Assembly (NCBI GenBank): GCA_019244415.1
Contig: JAFASN010000040.1
Coordinates: 1 to 39,834, forward strand
Origin: Verrucomicrobiota bacterium
GTDB lineage: Bacteria > Verrucomicrobiota > Verrucomicrobiia > Chthoniobacterales > UBA10450
Direction: 5' to 3'
DNA: 39,834 bases
The first letter of the stretch is position 1, and each line of letters opens with the position of its first letter. A model generated the notes under the pieces. That model did no database searches and was not told where the DNA came from. It saw nothing but the letters and a program-made list of their open reading frames with translations. Of this stretch, positions 7,914-16,874 are shown piece by piece. A program made the translations under genes and the position numbers.

Positions 7914-9419
7914 ATGCTGAAGAATGGCGCGGGCGTTCTCGTCATTATTGCAGCCGCGCTGTTCCTCGCCGGGATTGGATTTCGCTCATTTGGCACATCG
8001 CGAGGCGTGCCTGTACTCGGACTGGACGCCTGCGTGTTTGTGCCCCAGGCGGTGACGTTTCGGGCGACCGGCGACCTGATCAATCCAGTCTGGCCCGCGG
8101 CCAAACTCCTCGACCCTGCCAGCAAAGGCCGAATGGTTTACCACGGATTCCTCTTCCCGATGACGCTCGCATGGCTGATGTCGCGCAGTGATTACCTTGC
8201 GCTTATCGGCAGTCTCGCCTTGCTCGCGGCAGTCGCCACGATCCTGCCCGCTTTGATGTTCCTCGTGCTAGCGAGACGCTGGAATTGGGATCTCACGGCG
8301 GCGCGCTGGCTTCTCGTACTTTTCCTCACAATCGCCGCAGCGAATTATACCCAGGGCAGCCCTGGCCGGCCCGAAACTCTTGCCGCGGTAATCCTGGCCA
8401 GCGGCGTCATTGTTGGGGCGTCCATTTCCTCGCGCTGGCAGCCGATTAGCGCCGCGCTTGCGATCGGCCTCACCACTGCTGTCGATCCCATTGTCGGCGT
8501 GCTCGCAGGTTTTCTTTTCGCCGGGTATGCCGCTTGGAAATGGCCGGCTCGGCTCGGTATTCCGCGCATCATTGTCGCCGCCATTCTCGCCCTCCTGACC
8601 TTCGGCTGTTGCATCCTCCTTTATCCGTACTCCGCGCGCGATTGGCTCGAGGGCACGCTGCGAATGGGCAGGTATGCAATCTCGCGTCCTGTTTCCGGCT
8701 CTCCCGTGCGGCTTTTCCTCGGGAATTACATCACGAGTGGCTCAAGCTGGCTCATTTTCCTCGCCATCGTTCTCGTACTTTGGACGTGTTGGCGCATCGT
8801 AAACGCGCGGCTTCGCGAGCAATCCCGACCGCAATCGCCTTTGCTGTTTGTCGCAGTACTCATCCTCGCAACAGCCGCTGTCTGCCGCTTCGTTCTTTAC
8901 GCCCCGTGGACGCGTTACACGTTTTTGCCATTCATGCCGATCGGTTACATCGCAGTTTTTTACGAGCTAGGCCGAATCGAAACGGCACAGCGCCAGCCAC
9001 ATTGGTTTTATCGGTTCTGCGCGATCGCAATCCTCGCGTGGATCAGTCTTGGATTCGTTCTCGATCTGGGAACCGAGGCGCTCGTACTTAAGTACGGTGA
9101 CTCTTTGCCGATTGCGCGCGCACAATTTCAGGCAGTCCGCGCCGAACATCCCGGATCGACGATTGCGCTCTCCCAGTACCTTTTCGCGCTAACCGAAGAT
9201 TGCCACAACGTCGTCTTCACCAACGAGGCGAACCCGCCGCCACCGAACGTTGACCTCTTGATTTTACCCCAGGCGTTTTCCGCCTACTTGCAGCCGCCGG
9301 TCGTCCGCGGGTTTCAGCTGCGCGAGAACTATTTCGACGGGCGTTCGCTCTTCGGTATTCCGCTTTTTCGCCTCGGAAACCGCAGCTACGCGTTCGCGGT
9401 TTACGCCCGTGAACGTTAA
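7914..9419 (+). CDS. Polytopic membrane protein, GT-C-like architecture
   Basis: A 501-residue protein with about ten hydrophobic segments, beginning with GVLVIIAAALFLAGIGF and including LALIGSLALLAAVATILPALMFLVLA, IIVAAILALLTFGCCILLY and WLIFLAIVLVLWTCW. After the first helix a loop carries GLDACVFVPQAV; acidic residues in the first loop are typical of GT-C glycosyltransferases that use polyprenyl-linked sugars. About 130 C-terminal residues are soluble. Enzyme class is inferred from topology and neighbours; I cannot assign a named family. Its final codons overlap the start of the next gene by 11 nt, so it heads a coupled four-gene operon of glycan assembly genes. Confidence 0.7.
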   Translation: MLKNGAGVLVIIAAALFLAGIGFRSFGTSRGVPVLGLDACVFVPQAVTFRATGDLINPVWPAAKLLDPASKGRMVYHGFLFPMTLAWLMSRSDYLALIGSLALLAAVATILPALMFLVLARRWNWDLTAARWLLVLFLTIAAANYTQGSPGRPETLAAVILASGVIVGASISSRWQPISAALAIGLTTAVDPIVGVLAGFLFAGYAAWKWPARLGIPRIIVAAILALLTFGCCILLYPYSARDWLEGTLRMGRYAISRPVSGSPVRLFLGNYITSGSSWLIFLAIVLVLWTCWRIVNARLREQSRPQSPLLFVAVLILATAAVCRFVLYAPWTRYTFLPFMPIGYIAVFYELGRIETAQRQPHWFYRFCAIAILAWISLGFVLDLGTEALVLKYGDSLPIARAQFQAVRAEHPGSTIALSQYLFALTEDCHNVVFTNEANPPPPNVDLLILPQAFSAYLQPPVVRGFQLRENYFDGRSLFGIPLFRLGNRSYAFAVYARER

Positions 9420-10773
9420 CCCGAAAGCGAAAGATCAATTGTCAGCTAAAGACGAGCGTCCGCACATTCTTTTCGTCACCTTTGACGCCGTCGGTCCTTT
9501 GCTTGGCGGCTCGGCCATGCGTGTACTTGGCCTGGCTAGGGGTCTCGCGGAGCTCGGCCACCGCACAATGCTCGCGGCCGCGCGCGTGCAACCTGGTCAT
9601 CCTGCGCTCCCATTTCCAGTCATCGAATTCAATCCCGAACACGCGCGTGAAACCTTGGGCCCCCTCGTGCAATCCGCCCGAGTGATCGTACTTCCGCTAT
9701 TCGGGATTGCCCGGTTTCGATTTCTGCGCCGCGCCGCGATCCCGCTCGTTTTCGATTTATACGATCCGATCTTTTTCGAGCTGCTCGAGACCGGCGCAAC
9801 TGCCGCAGAATTGCGCCGGCACAGGCAAGTCGTTCAACAGGTGATGCGCCGGGGCGATTTTTTTATCACCGGCTCAGAACGGCAGCGCGATTTCTGGCTC
9901 GGCTTTCTCGCTGCATCCGGCCGCTTGAGCGAGAGAAACGCGAGGGATCCGGCGCGGCGCGGGTTGATCGATGTCGCCGGGTTCGGCATTGATCCAACAC
10001 CGCCGCCGGAACCGTCGGCCGCGCGTGACCGACTGATCACGGAAATTCCCGCGCTTGCGTTCGCGCGCGGGATCGTTGTCTGGAATGGCGGAATCTGGGA
10101 TTGGACCGATCCCGAGACGTTGCTCAAGGCCATGCAGATTCTCGCGCAACGCCGCTCCGGCATTCACCTGATTCTTTTCGCAGGAACGCAAACCGGCGTA
10201 GCGCCATTTGGCCGGAGCGCGGCAGCGCAGGCGCGGTCGCTCTCTGATCAGCTTGGTCTCACGGGCGAATGCGTCCACTTCATCGAGCATCACATCGCAT
10301 TTGCCGAGCGCGGCAATTATCTCGCCGGCTGCGACGCGGCCGTGAGTACACACCGGGCAAATCTCGAGAGCCACTTCGCTTACCGCACCCGCTTTTTCGA
10401 TTGCTTCTGGGCGGGACTGCCTCTTGTCTGCACGGCCGGCGACGTCATCGCCGATCTCGTTAGCGAGCGTGGGCTGGGCATTGTTGTTCCGCCCGAAAAC
10501 GCCGGCGCCATCGCCGACGCGCTCCAGCGCATGACAAACGATGTCGAGTTCGCCCGTCCATGCCGCGAGCGTATCGCCGAGACTCGCGCGCTGTTTACCT
10601 GGCGCAAAGCCGTTCAAGCGCTTTCGGATTTTTGCGCTGCACCGCGCTTGAACCACATCTCCGCGCCGCTCGCCGATCTGCGCATGCTGATCGAATCTGC
10701 CGCGTCGGTTCTTGTGGAACACGGTCCACGAGAGACGTGGCGCCGGCTCCAGCTGCATTTGCGTAGCCGGTGA
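9409..10773 (+). CDS. GT4-like glycosyltransferase (GT-B fold)
   Basis: A 454-residue protein from a GTG start that overlaps the end of the membrane-protein gene by 11 nt. The N-terminal Rossmann half begins PHILFVTFDAVGPLLGGSAMRVLGLARGLAELGH, the GG-x-RV pattern of donor/acceptor loops in GT-B enzymes. The C-terminal half includes IVVWNGGIWDWTDPETLLKA and FFDCFWAGLPLVCTAGDVIADLV (around residues 330-352), but the usual GT4 E-x7-E pair is not obvious there. It is probably a cytoplasmic, membrane-peripheral transferase adding a sugar to a lipid-linked glycan. The start of the next gene overlaps its stop (GTGA). Confidence 0.82.
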   Translation: MNVNPKAKDQLSAKDERPHILFVTFDAVGPLLGGSAMRVLGLARGLAELGHRTMLAAARVQPGHPALPFPVIEFNPEHARETLGPLVQSARVIVLPLFGIARFRFLRRAAIPLVFDLYDPIFFELLETGATAAELRRHRQVVQQVMRRGDFFITGSERQRDFWLGFLAASGRLSERNARDPARRGLIDVAGFGIDPTPPPEPSAARDRLITEIPALAFARGIVVWNGGIWDWTDPETLLKAMQILAQRRSGIHLILFAGTQTGVAPFGRSAAAQARSLSDQLGLTGECVHFIEHHIAFAERGNYLAGCDAAVSTHRANLESHFAYRTRFFDCFWAGLPLVCTAGDVIADLVSERGLGIVVPPENAGAIADALQRMTNDVEFARPCRERIAETRALFTWRKAVQALSDFCAAPRLNHISAPLADLRMLIESAASVLVEHGPRETWRRLQLHLRSR

Positions 10774-11894
10774 GCGCAAAACTTCCGCGCATTCTCTTTC
10801 TCCATCACGCCGGGATCGTCGGTGGCGCCGAATTGCATCTGCTCTCGCTAGTACGGCATTTCGGCTCGCGCGCGCGCGTGCTGCTCTTTTCCGACGGCCC
10901 CTTCCGCGAAATGCTCGATAGTACCGGTGTATCAGTGCGGGTACTCCGGAGCAAATGGACCACGAGCGGCGTGCGCGGCGGTACTCCGCGCTTTAACGTG
11001 GTTAGTGTAGCCGATGTACTTCGCCTCGGCTGGGCGACAGCGGAAGCGATGTGCGACGCCGACGTGGTCTGGGCAAATTCACCGCGCGCGCTGTTTGTCG
11101 CGAGCGTGGCGCAACTGATCCGGCGACGCCCGCTCGTCTGGTACTTGCATGACTTGCTCGAGCCGTCCCATTTCAGCGCCTCAGGCATTCGGCTGATTGT
11201 GAGTACAGCAAACGCGCGAGCCAATCGCGTACTCACGAACTCACGCGCCGCCGCGGATGCATTTGTCCGTGCCGGCGGACGCGCGGAGCTTATACACGTT
11301 CTGTACTATGGCTTCGAAGTGCCGCCGCTCAGTCCTGAACCGTCAAACGCTACTCGGACAACCGGCGTTTTCGGCCGTATCACGCCGTGGAAAGGGCACG
11401 ATGTTGTCCTGCGCGCGCTGGCTCGCGTTCCAAATGTCACCGCCATTTTTGTTGGCGACGAGGAAGACCCTGATTACGCCAACGAGCTTCGCCGGCTCGC
11501 CCGCGAGTTGAATGTGCAAGATAGAATCCGATTCCTCGGGTTCCGCGAAAACGTGGCCGAATTGATGCGCTCCGTCGGTTGCATTGTGCATGCTTCCACC
11601 GCGCCAGAACCCTTTGGGCGTGTCGTTGTCGAAGCGATGCTCGCGCAGCGGCCGGTGATTGCCACAAACGCCGGCGGTGTTGGTGAAATCGTCGAGCACG
11701 GCGTCAGCGGCTTGCTCGTAAGCCCCAGAAATGTGGACGCACTTGCCGGCGCAATCCGGCGTATCTTTGAGCATCCGGCGGAGAGTCGCCTGATGGCCGA
11801 ACGCGGGCGCGAACGCGCGATGGAGATGTTCAGCGAAGAGCGCATGTTCCGCCAGATCGAGCAACACCTGACCGAGGTCCTATCAGACAGGTGA
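10770..11894 (+). CDS. GT4 family glycosyltransferase
   Basis: A 374-residue GT-B enzyme with a GTG start that overlaps the previous stop codon (GTGA). The N-terminus is PRILFLHHAGIVGGAELHLLSL, a standard GT4 acceptor-binding loop. The donor half carries GVFGRITPWKGHDVVLRAL and the signature EPFGRVVVEAMLAQRPVIAT (about residues 280-298) with the E-x7-E spacing that binds the nucleotide-sugar, followed by GGVGEIVEHGVSGLLV. Donor sugar cannot be told. The gene is again coupled by a GTGA overlap to the next one, so these enzymes are made in fixed proportion. Confidence 0.9.
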   Translation: MSAKLPRILFLHHAGIVGGAELHLLSLVRHFGSRARVLLFSDGPFREMLDSTGVSVRVLRSKWTTSGVRGGTPRFNVVSVADVLRLGWATAEAMCDADVVWANSPRALFVASVAQLIRRRPLVWYLHDLLEPSHFSASGIRLIVSTANARANRVLTNSRAAADAFVRAGGRAELIHVLYYGFEVPPLSPEPSNATRTTGVFGRITPWKGHDVVLRALARVPNVTAIFVGDEEDPDYANELRRLARELNVQDRIRFLGFRENVAELMRSVGCIVHASTAPEPFGRVVVEAMLAQRPVIATNAGGVGEIVEHGVSGLLVSPRNVDALAGAIRRIFEHPAESRLMAERGRERAMEMFSEERMFRQIEQHLTEVLSDR

Positions 11895-13024
11895 GAGTCG
11901 CGATCGATCTTACCGCGCTCAATCCGAAGCCGAGCGGGATCGACCGGTACCTCGAGGGATTAGTCGCTTCTCTGGCGCAGTTAGATGCCGACGCTGACTG
12001 GTTGCTATTCATCAATGCCGAAGACTGCGCGCGTTTCGCCGCGAAACGGCTGCCGCCGCGCTTTCGCATCATGCCCGTTTGTTTTCGCCCGCGTCTTCTC
12101 CGCCTCCTCTTTCAACAACTGCTGCAACCGCTGCTGCTCTATGCCTTCCGCATCGACGTGCTCCATTCGCCCACGTTCATCATGCCGCTTTGGCGCGGCC
12201 GTGCGCGGCATGTCCTCACCATTCATGACATGTCGTCGTTCGTCCTGCCCCAATCGCATCCGGCCATGCGCCGCGGGCCGCTTTACGAACGCGCGGTCAG
12301 CACCTGTATTCGCCGCGCCGATCTCGTCACAGTTCCCTCGCAATCGGTGAAAGAGGACATTTTGCGTCTAGTACCGCGTGTCCATGGCGCGCGCATTCGG
12401 GTAATCCCATGCGGGGTCGACGACCACTTTCACCCGCGCGATTCTGCGGAAGTCGGCGCTGTTTTACACCGGCTGAACCTTCCCGCACCGTACATTTTAT
12501 TTGTTGGTACTCTCGATCCTCGCAAAAATCTGCCGGTACTGATCTACGCGTACTCGCAGCTCGTCGCGCGCCAGCGGCCCGAACATCTCGTTCTCGCTGG
12601 TCAAACGAGCTGGTCCGTTGACGAGTTGTCGTCCTCCGTTGCCTCAGCCGCGGTTTCCGATCGCATTCATCTGCCGGGCTACATCGCGGACTCCGATCTT
12701 CCGTTCGTGTATGCCGGCGCGGCGTTGTTTGTTTATCCTTCGTTGCTCGAAGGCTTCGGCTTTCCGCCGCTGGAAGCAATGGCGAGCGGAGTTCCCGTTG
12801 TCGCGTCCGATACATCATCGCTGCGCGACAACCTCGCCGGCACGGCGATCCTAGTGCCGCCGACTAATTCCGAAGCGTTTGCCGCAGCCATGGAAACTTT
12901 GCTCACCGATGAAACCGCACGTACTCAGGCGATTACTTCCGGCCTGGAGCGCAGCCGCTCATTTCGTTGGGAAGCCTTCGCCCGTGAAACGCTGGCCTGC
13001 TATCGCGCACTGGCGCAGCGCTAA
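11891..13024 (+). CDS. GT4 family glycosyltransferase (mannosyltransferase-like)
   Basis: A 377-residue GT-B enzyme, the last of the coupled run; its GTG overlaps the previous stop. It starts RVAIDLTALNPKPSGIDRYLEGLVASL, a form common in GT4 mannosyltransferases. It also has LTIHDMSSFVLP, VTVPSQSVKEDILR, ILFVGTLDPRKNLPVLIYAY and SLLEGFGFPPLEAMASGVPV (about residues 284-303) with the two donor-binding glutamates. The role is sugar addition to an O-antigen- or exopolysaccharide-like chain, inferred from the cluster. Its stop is 4 nt inside the convergent downstream gene on the other strand. Confidence 0.9.
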   Translation: MRVAIDLTALNPKPSGIDRYLEGLVASLAQLDADADWLLFINAEDCARFAAKRLPPRFRIMPVCFRPRLLRLLFQQLLQPLLLYAFRIDVLHSPTFIMPLWRGRARHVLTIHDMSSFVLPQSHPAMRRGPLYERAVSTCIRRADLVTVPSQSVKEDILRLVPRVHGARIRVIPCGVDDHFHPRDSAEVGAVLHRLNLPAPYILFVGTLDPRKNLPVLIYAYSQLVARQRPEHLVLAGQTSWSVDELSSSVASAAVSDRIHLPGYIADSDLPFVYAGAALFVYPSLLEGFGFPPLEAMASGVPVVASDTSSLRDNLAGTAILVPPTNSEAFAAAMETLLTDETARTQAITSGLERSRSFRWEAFARETLACYRALAQR

Positions 13025-13686
13025 GGCGCAAACGTCGCCGTTTCGATTTCCGAGAATGCGCGCGGCGGCCCGAGAACCTCGCGCAGGATAAATGCGGAAC
13101 GCACCGCGTCGGGCGATCGCAGGGCCCTCTTCCACAACGGCTCAACCGCACCTGGCGTTTCGGGCCGGGTCGCGGCGCGCGGACGCGTACTTATCGCCGG
13201 TCGGAATGTCGGGGCGGCTGTCTCGGTTTGTTTTTCTTCCCGCAGCCATTCGCCGGGTTCGTCCTTGCTCTTCTCGGCAACCGGCGGCTGCCGCCGCGCA
13301 GCGGGCTTCGCGAGTACTTCGCGCGCCTTCTCGATCACCGGACGAACAATTGGCCGAACCTGCGGGAAAACCGGAGGCGGCGACACTGGCGCGAGCGGGC
13401 GAGGCGGAACATCGCTCCGGGGCTGCACGGGCGGCGGCGGAGTCGTCCCCGCGGGTTGTCCAAGCGCTTCGAGGAATTTGTGGATTCTCTCGTTATCATT
13501 ATCCCGAGCGGTTTGCACCGCCGCGGTCGCGCTCCCTTCAGGCGCTGACTGCCTCTGTTGTACTTCGCCGCGCACTGCCTCGCGCTTTTTCTGCTCCCGC
13601 GCTTTATCCGCGATCCGCGCCACCAGCCGCGAAATCCCGATCACTGCCGCGACAATGATGAAGATGAGGTTCTGGTCGAAGTGCAT
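13021..13686 (-). CDS. Pro-rich single-TM protein downstream of floA
   Basis: A 221-residue protein of unknown function. It starts with one hydrophobic segment (FDQNLIFIIVAAVIGISRLVAR), then a charged, helical region (KAREQKKREAVRGEVQQR), then a long Pro-rich, low-complexity middle (about residues 80-150). A compact C-terminus contains LWKRALRSPDAVRSAFILREVLGPPRA, which looks like a conserved interaction peptide. It follows floA on the same strand after 118 bp containing an inverted low-complexity repeat, so a role with the flotillin membrane domain is possible but unproven. It overlaps the convergent GT4 gene by 4 nt. Confidence 0.65.
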   Translation of the reverse strand: MHFDQNLIFIIVAAVIGISRLVARIADKAREQKKREAVRGEVQQRQSAPEGSATAAVQTARDNDNERIHKFLEALGQPAGTTPPPPVQPRSDVPPRPLAPVSPPPVFPQVRPIVRPVIEKAREVLAKPAARRQPPVAEKSKDEPGEWLREEKQTETAAPTFRPAISTRPRAATRPETPGAVEPLWKRALRSPDAVRSAFILREVLGPPRAFSEIETATFAP

Positions 13687-13696
13687 CAGCGCATTT

Positions 13697-13802
13697 CTCT
13701 GCTCCTGCTCGTGCTCCTGCTCTTGATCCTAATCTCTAACTGAAGCGTGCTGCCGCCACGAAGATTAGGAGCAAGATCAAGAGTAAGAGCAGGAGTAAGA
13801 GC
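13697..13802. repeat. Imperfect inverted low-complexity repeat between floA and its downstream gene
   Basis: The left arm (13697-13735) is built of CTCCTG/CTCTTG-type hexamers ending CTTGATCCTAATCT. The right arm (13762-13802) starts AGATTAGGAGCAAGATC and continues with AAGAGC/AGGAGT units. The arms are inverted copies with a ~26-nt spacer and some extra units on one side. On the minus strand the left arm supplies AGGAGC purine runs just upstream of the downstream gene's start. It could form an RNA hairpin between the two coding regions. It lacks a T-tract, so a simple terminator is unlikely. Confidence 0.65.
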
Positions 13803-13804
13803 CA

Positions 13805-14821
13805 TCACGCATTTTGCTGCGGCGGTTTATCCGTTCCGGCAATCGACTCCCGCATGCTCGTGTCCGCCTGCACATTGCGCATCCGGTAATAATCCATGAT
13901 GCCGAGGTGCCCGGCGCGGAACGCCTCCGCCATGGCTTGCGGCACCAGCGCCTCCGCTTCGACCACCTTGGCGCGCATCTCCTGAGTACGGGCGCGCATT
14001 TCCTGCTCGACCGCCACCGCTGCGGCGCGCCGTACTTCGGCCTTCGCCTGCGCCACGCGTTTGTCCGCATCGGCTTGTTCGCTCTGAAGCTTGGCGCCGA
14101 TGTTATCGCCTACGTCCACGTCCGCGATATCGATCGACAAAATCTCGAACGCGGTATTGCTATCGAGCCCCTTTGCCAGCACCGCCTTGGAAATCCGATC
14201 GGGATTTTCCAGCACATCTTTGTAGGAATCAGCCGAGCCGATTGCGCTCACGATGCCTTCGCCTACGCGCGCGATGATCGTCTCCTCCGTCGCGCCGCCG
14301 ACGAACCGGTCCAGATGCGATCGCACCGTCACGCGCGCCTTCACTTTTGCCCCGATCCCGTCTTTTGCCACGCCGTCAATCGTGGTGCGGCCCATCGCCG
14401 GGTTCGGCGCATCGATCACCTTCGGGTTAATGCTGGTGCGCACTGCTTCGAGGACGGTTTTGCCTGTGCCTTTAGTGGCAAGGTCGATCGCGCACGCGCG
14501 ATTGAAATCGAGCGCGATGCCCGCCTTGTCGGCCGCGATTAACGCCAGGATCACCTGCGTCACATCCCCGCCCGCCAGGTAATGCGCCTCCAGCGGATCA
14601 CTCGGAATATCGATGCCCGCTTTTACCGCCGTGATCCGATTGTCCACGATCATCCCGACCGGCACCTTCCGCAGCCGCATCCCGACCATTTTCCCGATGC
14701 TCACCGGCGCATTGGCGATGCGCGCCCGCAACCAAAGCCCGAAGAAATTGATCAGGATGATGACGATGACGAACGCGACGACCGCCACAATCGCGAAGCC
14801 AACGAGGTAGAAGGACTCCAT
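13805..14821 (-). CDS. floA: Flotillin-like membrane protein FloA
   Basis: A 338-residue protein matching bacterial FloA in length and sequence. It starts with one membrane hairpin/segment (residues 5-28, [26 protein letters not shown]), followed by [39 protein letters not shown], and the PHB/SPFH-like core [29 protein letters not shown] coiled-coil rich in Ala/Glu follows (about 245-300, [20 protein letters not shown]). FloA scaffolds functional membrane microdomains and influences membrane fluidity and protease or cell-wall complexes. Its usual NfeD-type partner is not adjacent; an NfeD-family gene lies 13 kb away at 28025. Confidence 0.93.
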   Translation of the reverse strand: MESFYLVGFAIVAVVAFVIVIILINFFGLWLRARIANAPVSIGKMVGMRLRKVPVGMIVDNRITAVKAGIDIPSDPLEAHYLAGGDVTQVILALIAADKAGIALDFNRACAIDLATKGTGKTVLEAVRTSINPKVIDAPNPAMGRTTIDGVAKDGIGAKVKARVTVRSHLDRFVGGATEETIIARVGEGIVSAIGSADSYKDVLENPDRISKAVLAKGLDSNTAFEILSIDIADVDVGDNIGAKLQSEQADADKRVAQAKAEVRRAAAVAVEQEMRARTQEMRAKVVEAEALVPQAMAEAFRAGHLGIMDYYRMRNVQADTSMRESIAGTDKPPQQNA

Positions 14822-14983
14822 TCCTGAGATTGTAGCGACTTTTTAGGGCACGGCGATACCCGTTTCGCGCAGCGTTTTTACCGTCCTAAACGAAAAGGAG
14901 AGAAAAAAGTGCTGCCGGACCAAGAATATGATTGACGCCGTCGTGCGAACCTTCACAATGGCCGCGAAAATTCAACCCGCCCT

Positions 14984-15799
14984 ATGATCAAGACAATACT
15001 CCTCAGCTTCGGAGCGATCATGCTCGCCATGTGTGTGCAGGCGCAAGTGGTCGCAACGGATGACTACGAGTCACCGTATACAACCCCGAATGGAAGCGCG
15101 GGCGACATTTCGTACGGCTATAATGGCGGATCTGGTTTCGGAGCTCTTACTTATGTGTCAGGCACAGCGGGCGGAGTTTTCGCTGTCAACAATGCGTCAA
15201 CGGGTGGTCGTCAGCTTGATGGCAACCAGTCGCTGGGAGAGTTTTCGGGTGGAAACAGCCAGGTAGCAGGCCGGACGCTGAATAGTCCTTTATCAATCGG
15301 CAACTTCAGTTTCGATGCACGGTGGGATATCAGCAACACAAACAACGCCTTCACCGGGTTGAACATCGACACCGCGTTGGGTTCGGGTCTGGGTGCAAAT
15401 GAACTTCTCTCCTTCGGCCTCACCTCGACGAATGGTAATGGCAGCTTCTTGATCACCGATTCAACAGGAACTCATTCAGTCAGCGTCGGAACCGACAATG
15501 AGTTGCGAGGCGGTAGTTTTCATTTCAGCATCAATTTTAACACAACCTCCGGCGCATATACGCTCACGATCACGGACAACAGTAATGGCCAGACCGGCAC
15601 AGAGTCCGGGTCTTTGGACAGCACCGGCACGGGAGTGGGTGCGTTTAAATTGGGCAACTTAGACACGGACAGCGGCACGCAAAACCTGATCGTCGATAAT
15701 ACAGTGTTCTCCGCAGTACCTGAGCCATCGTCATTGGCGCTCCTAGGCGGGTCGTCGATTCTGATCGCATTCTTCTTCCTTCGCCGGCGAAAGGCCTGA
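14984..15799 (+). CDS. PEP-CTERM sorting-signal exported protein
   Basis: A 271-residue protein with an N-terminal signal peptide (MIKTILLSFGAIMLAMCVQAQ), a Gly/Ser/Thr/Asn-rich beta-type body and a C-terminal PEP-CTERM tag: VPEPSSLALLGG, a hydrophobic stretch and the basic end FLRRRKA. PEP-CTERM proteins are cut and exported by an exosortase and often depend on an exopolysaccharide; no exosortase is in this window. The middle part reads like a lectin/jelly-roll-type concanavalin fold (GNFSFDARWDISNTNNAFTG), but I cannot name the family. A second PEP-CTERM gene follows after 120 bp. Confidence 0.88.
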   Translation: MIKTILLSFGAIMLAMCVQAQVVATDDYESPYTTPNGSAGDISYGYNGGSGFGALTYVSGTAGGVFAVNNASTGGRQLDGNQSLGEFSGGNSQVAGRTLNSPLSIGNFSFDARWDISNTNNAFTGLNIDTALGSGLGANELLSFGLTSTNGNGSFLITDSTGTHSVSVGTDNELRGGSFHFSINFNTTSGAYTLTITDNSNGQTGTESGSLDSTGTGVGAFKLGNLDTDSGTQNLIVDNTVFSAVPEPSSLALLGGSSILIAFFFLRRRKA

Positions 15800-15919
15800 A
15801 AAAACTTTCCGGCGAGACAAAATAATTATCGACTCGAGCGATCCAATAACGCAATAATCACACGCTAGGGCAGGGATACACAGGGCAGGGAACATCAACC
15901 AATCTCCTCCTCCAGAACC

Positions 15920-16705
15920 ATGAACGCTAAATTCACACTCGCGCTCTGCGCATTAACACTCACCGCCGTACTAACGGGCTATGCCGCTAGTCCGGCCGCC
16001 GACCAATCGTCTCTTTATGCTCCAAGTTACACTTGGGGAACGGGGACGAATAATGGCGTCGGCTTCAGCAGCTGGACACTGACGAAGAGCGGAACGGGTG
16101 GTTATTACATCGGCGGCAGCGGCGAAAACGTCCTCGATTCGTTTGCCCTCTACTCGGGAAGCGATTCCGGCTCCGCTTTTGCGGATCGCTCATTCACAAA
16201 CGGACCGCTTTCTGCCGGTCAAACGTTCTCCTTCGACATCGGCGGCACAAGCGTAGACCAGAATGGCGTGATCGGAATGAATCTGATGTCAGGTAGCACT
16301 CCGGTGTTCACGTTCAAATTCACCGGCGGCCAACTTGTCTGGGCGCTTAACGACGGCGGCGGTGGCGGCGATTTCAACACCGATGTTAATTACATGGCAG
16401 GCAACTCCAGCACAGTGCCGCCGACAGCATTCCCCGTCTCATTTGCCTTCACGTACAATGGCGGCAGCAGCTACAGCGTACTTATAACGGAAGGGTCACA
16501 CACTTACGTAGGGCCAAACTACACCGCGACCAATCCTCTAAACGATATTACCGGATTTCGCTTCTTCAGCGTCAATCAGGGAGGCGGCCAAAACGTCGGG
16601 TTTGACAACCTCTCCGTTGTTCCGGAGCCTTCGTCCCTCGCGTTGCTCGGTGGCGCTTCGGTTCTTGGCGCGTCATTTTATCTGCGCCGCCGTCGCAAGA
16701 GTTAA
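15920..16705 (+). CDS. PEP-CTERM sorting-signal exported protein
   Basis: A 261-residue protein with a signal peptide (NAKFTLALCALTLTAVLTGYAAS) and a C-terminal tag VVPEPSSLALLGG, hydrophobic segment and YLRRRRKS. The tag is nearly identical to that of the preceding gene, while the bodies differ, so they share an export route rather than a common function. The body is Gly/Asn/Ser-rich and contains GQTFSFDIGGTSVDQNGVIG and FTFKFTGGQLVWALNDGGG, suggesting a beta-sandwich. It is followed 18 bp later by a strong intrinsic terminator, so the two PEP-CTERM genes likely form one unit. Confidence 0.87.
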   Translation: MNAKFTLALCALTLTAVLTGYAASPAADQSSLYAPSYTWGTGTNNGVGFSSWTLTKSGTGGYYIGGSGENVLDSFALYSGSDSGSAFADRSFTNGPLSAGQTFSFDIGGTSVDQNGVIGMNLMSGSTPVFTFKFTGGQLVWALNDGGGGGDFNTDVNYMAGNSSTVPPTAFPVSFAFTYNGGSSYSVLITEGSHTYVGPNYTATNPLNDITGFRFFSVNQGGGQNVGFDNLSVVPEPSSLALLGGASVLGASFYLRRRRKS

Positions 16706-16722
16706 GGTCGCTCATCTTCCCC

Positions 16723-16752
16723 AAAAGCCCGCTTCCCTCCAGCGGGCTTTTT
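16723..16752 (+). terminator. Rho-independent terminator after the PEP-CTERM pair
   Basis: Stem AAAAGCCCGC / GCGGGCTTTT with a 9-nt loop, followed directly by T residues. It closes transcription of the preceding PEP-CTERM gene. The A-run on the 5' side means it could also act on the opposite strand for the convergent anti-sigma operon. Confidence 0.9.
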
Positions 16753-16874
16753 GCTGTACGGCTGCCGTTCCACTCCGGCCGCCGTGAGCGGCAGGAAAGA
16801 TCAGCGGCCTGGCGATGCTGCAAGCACGGAGTACGAGCACGAACAAAGGCGAAGGCATGGAGGTGGCAAACCGC

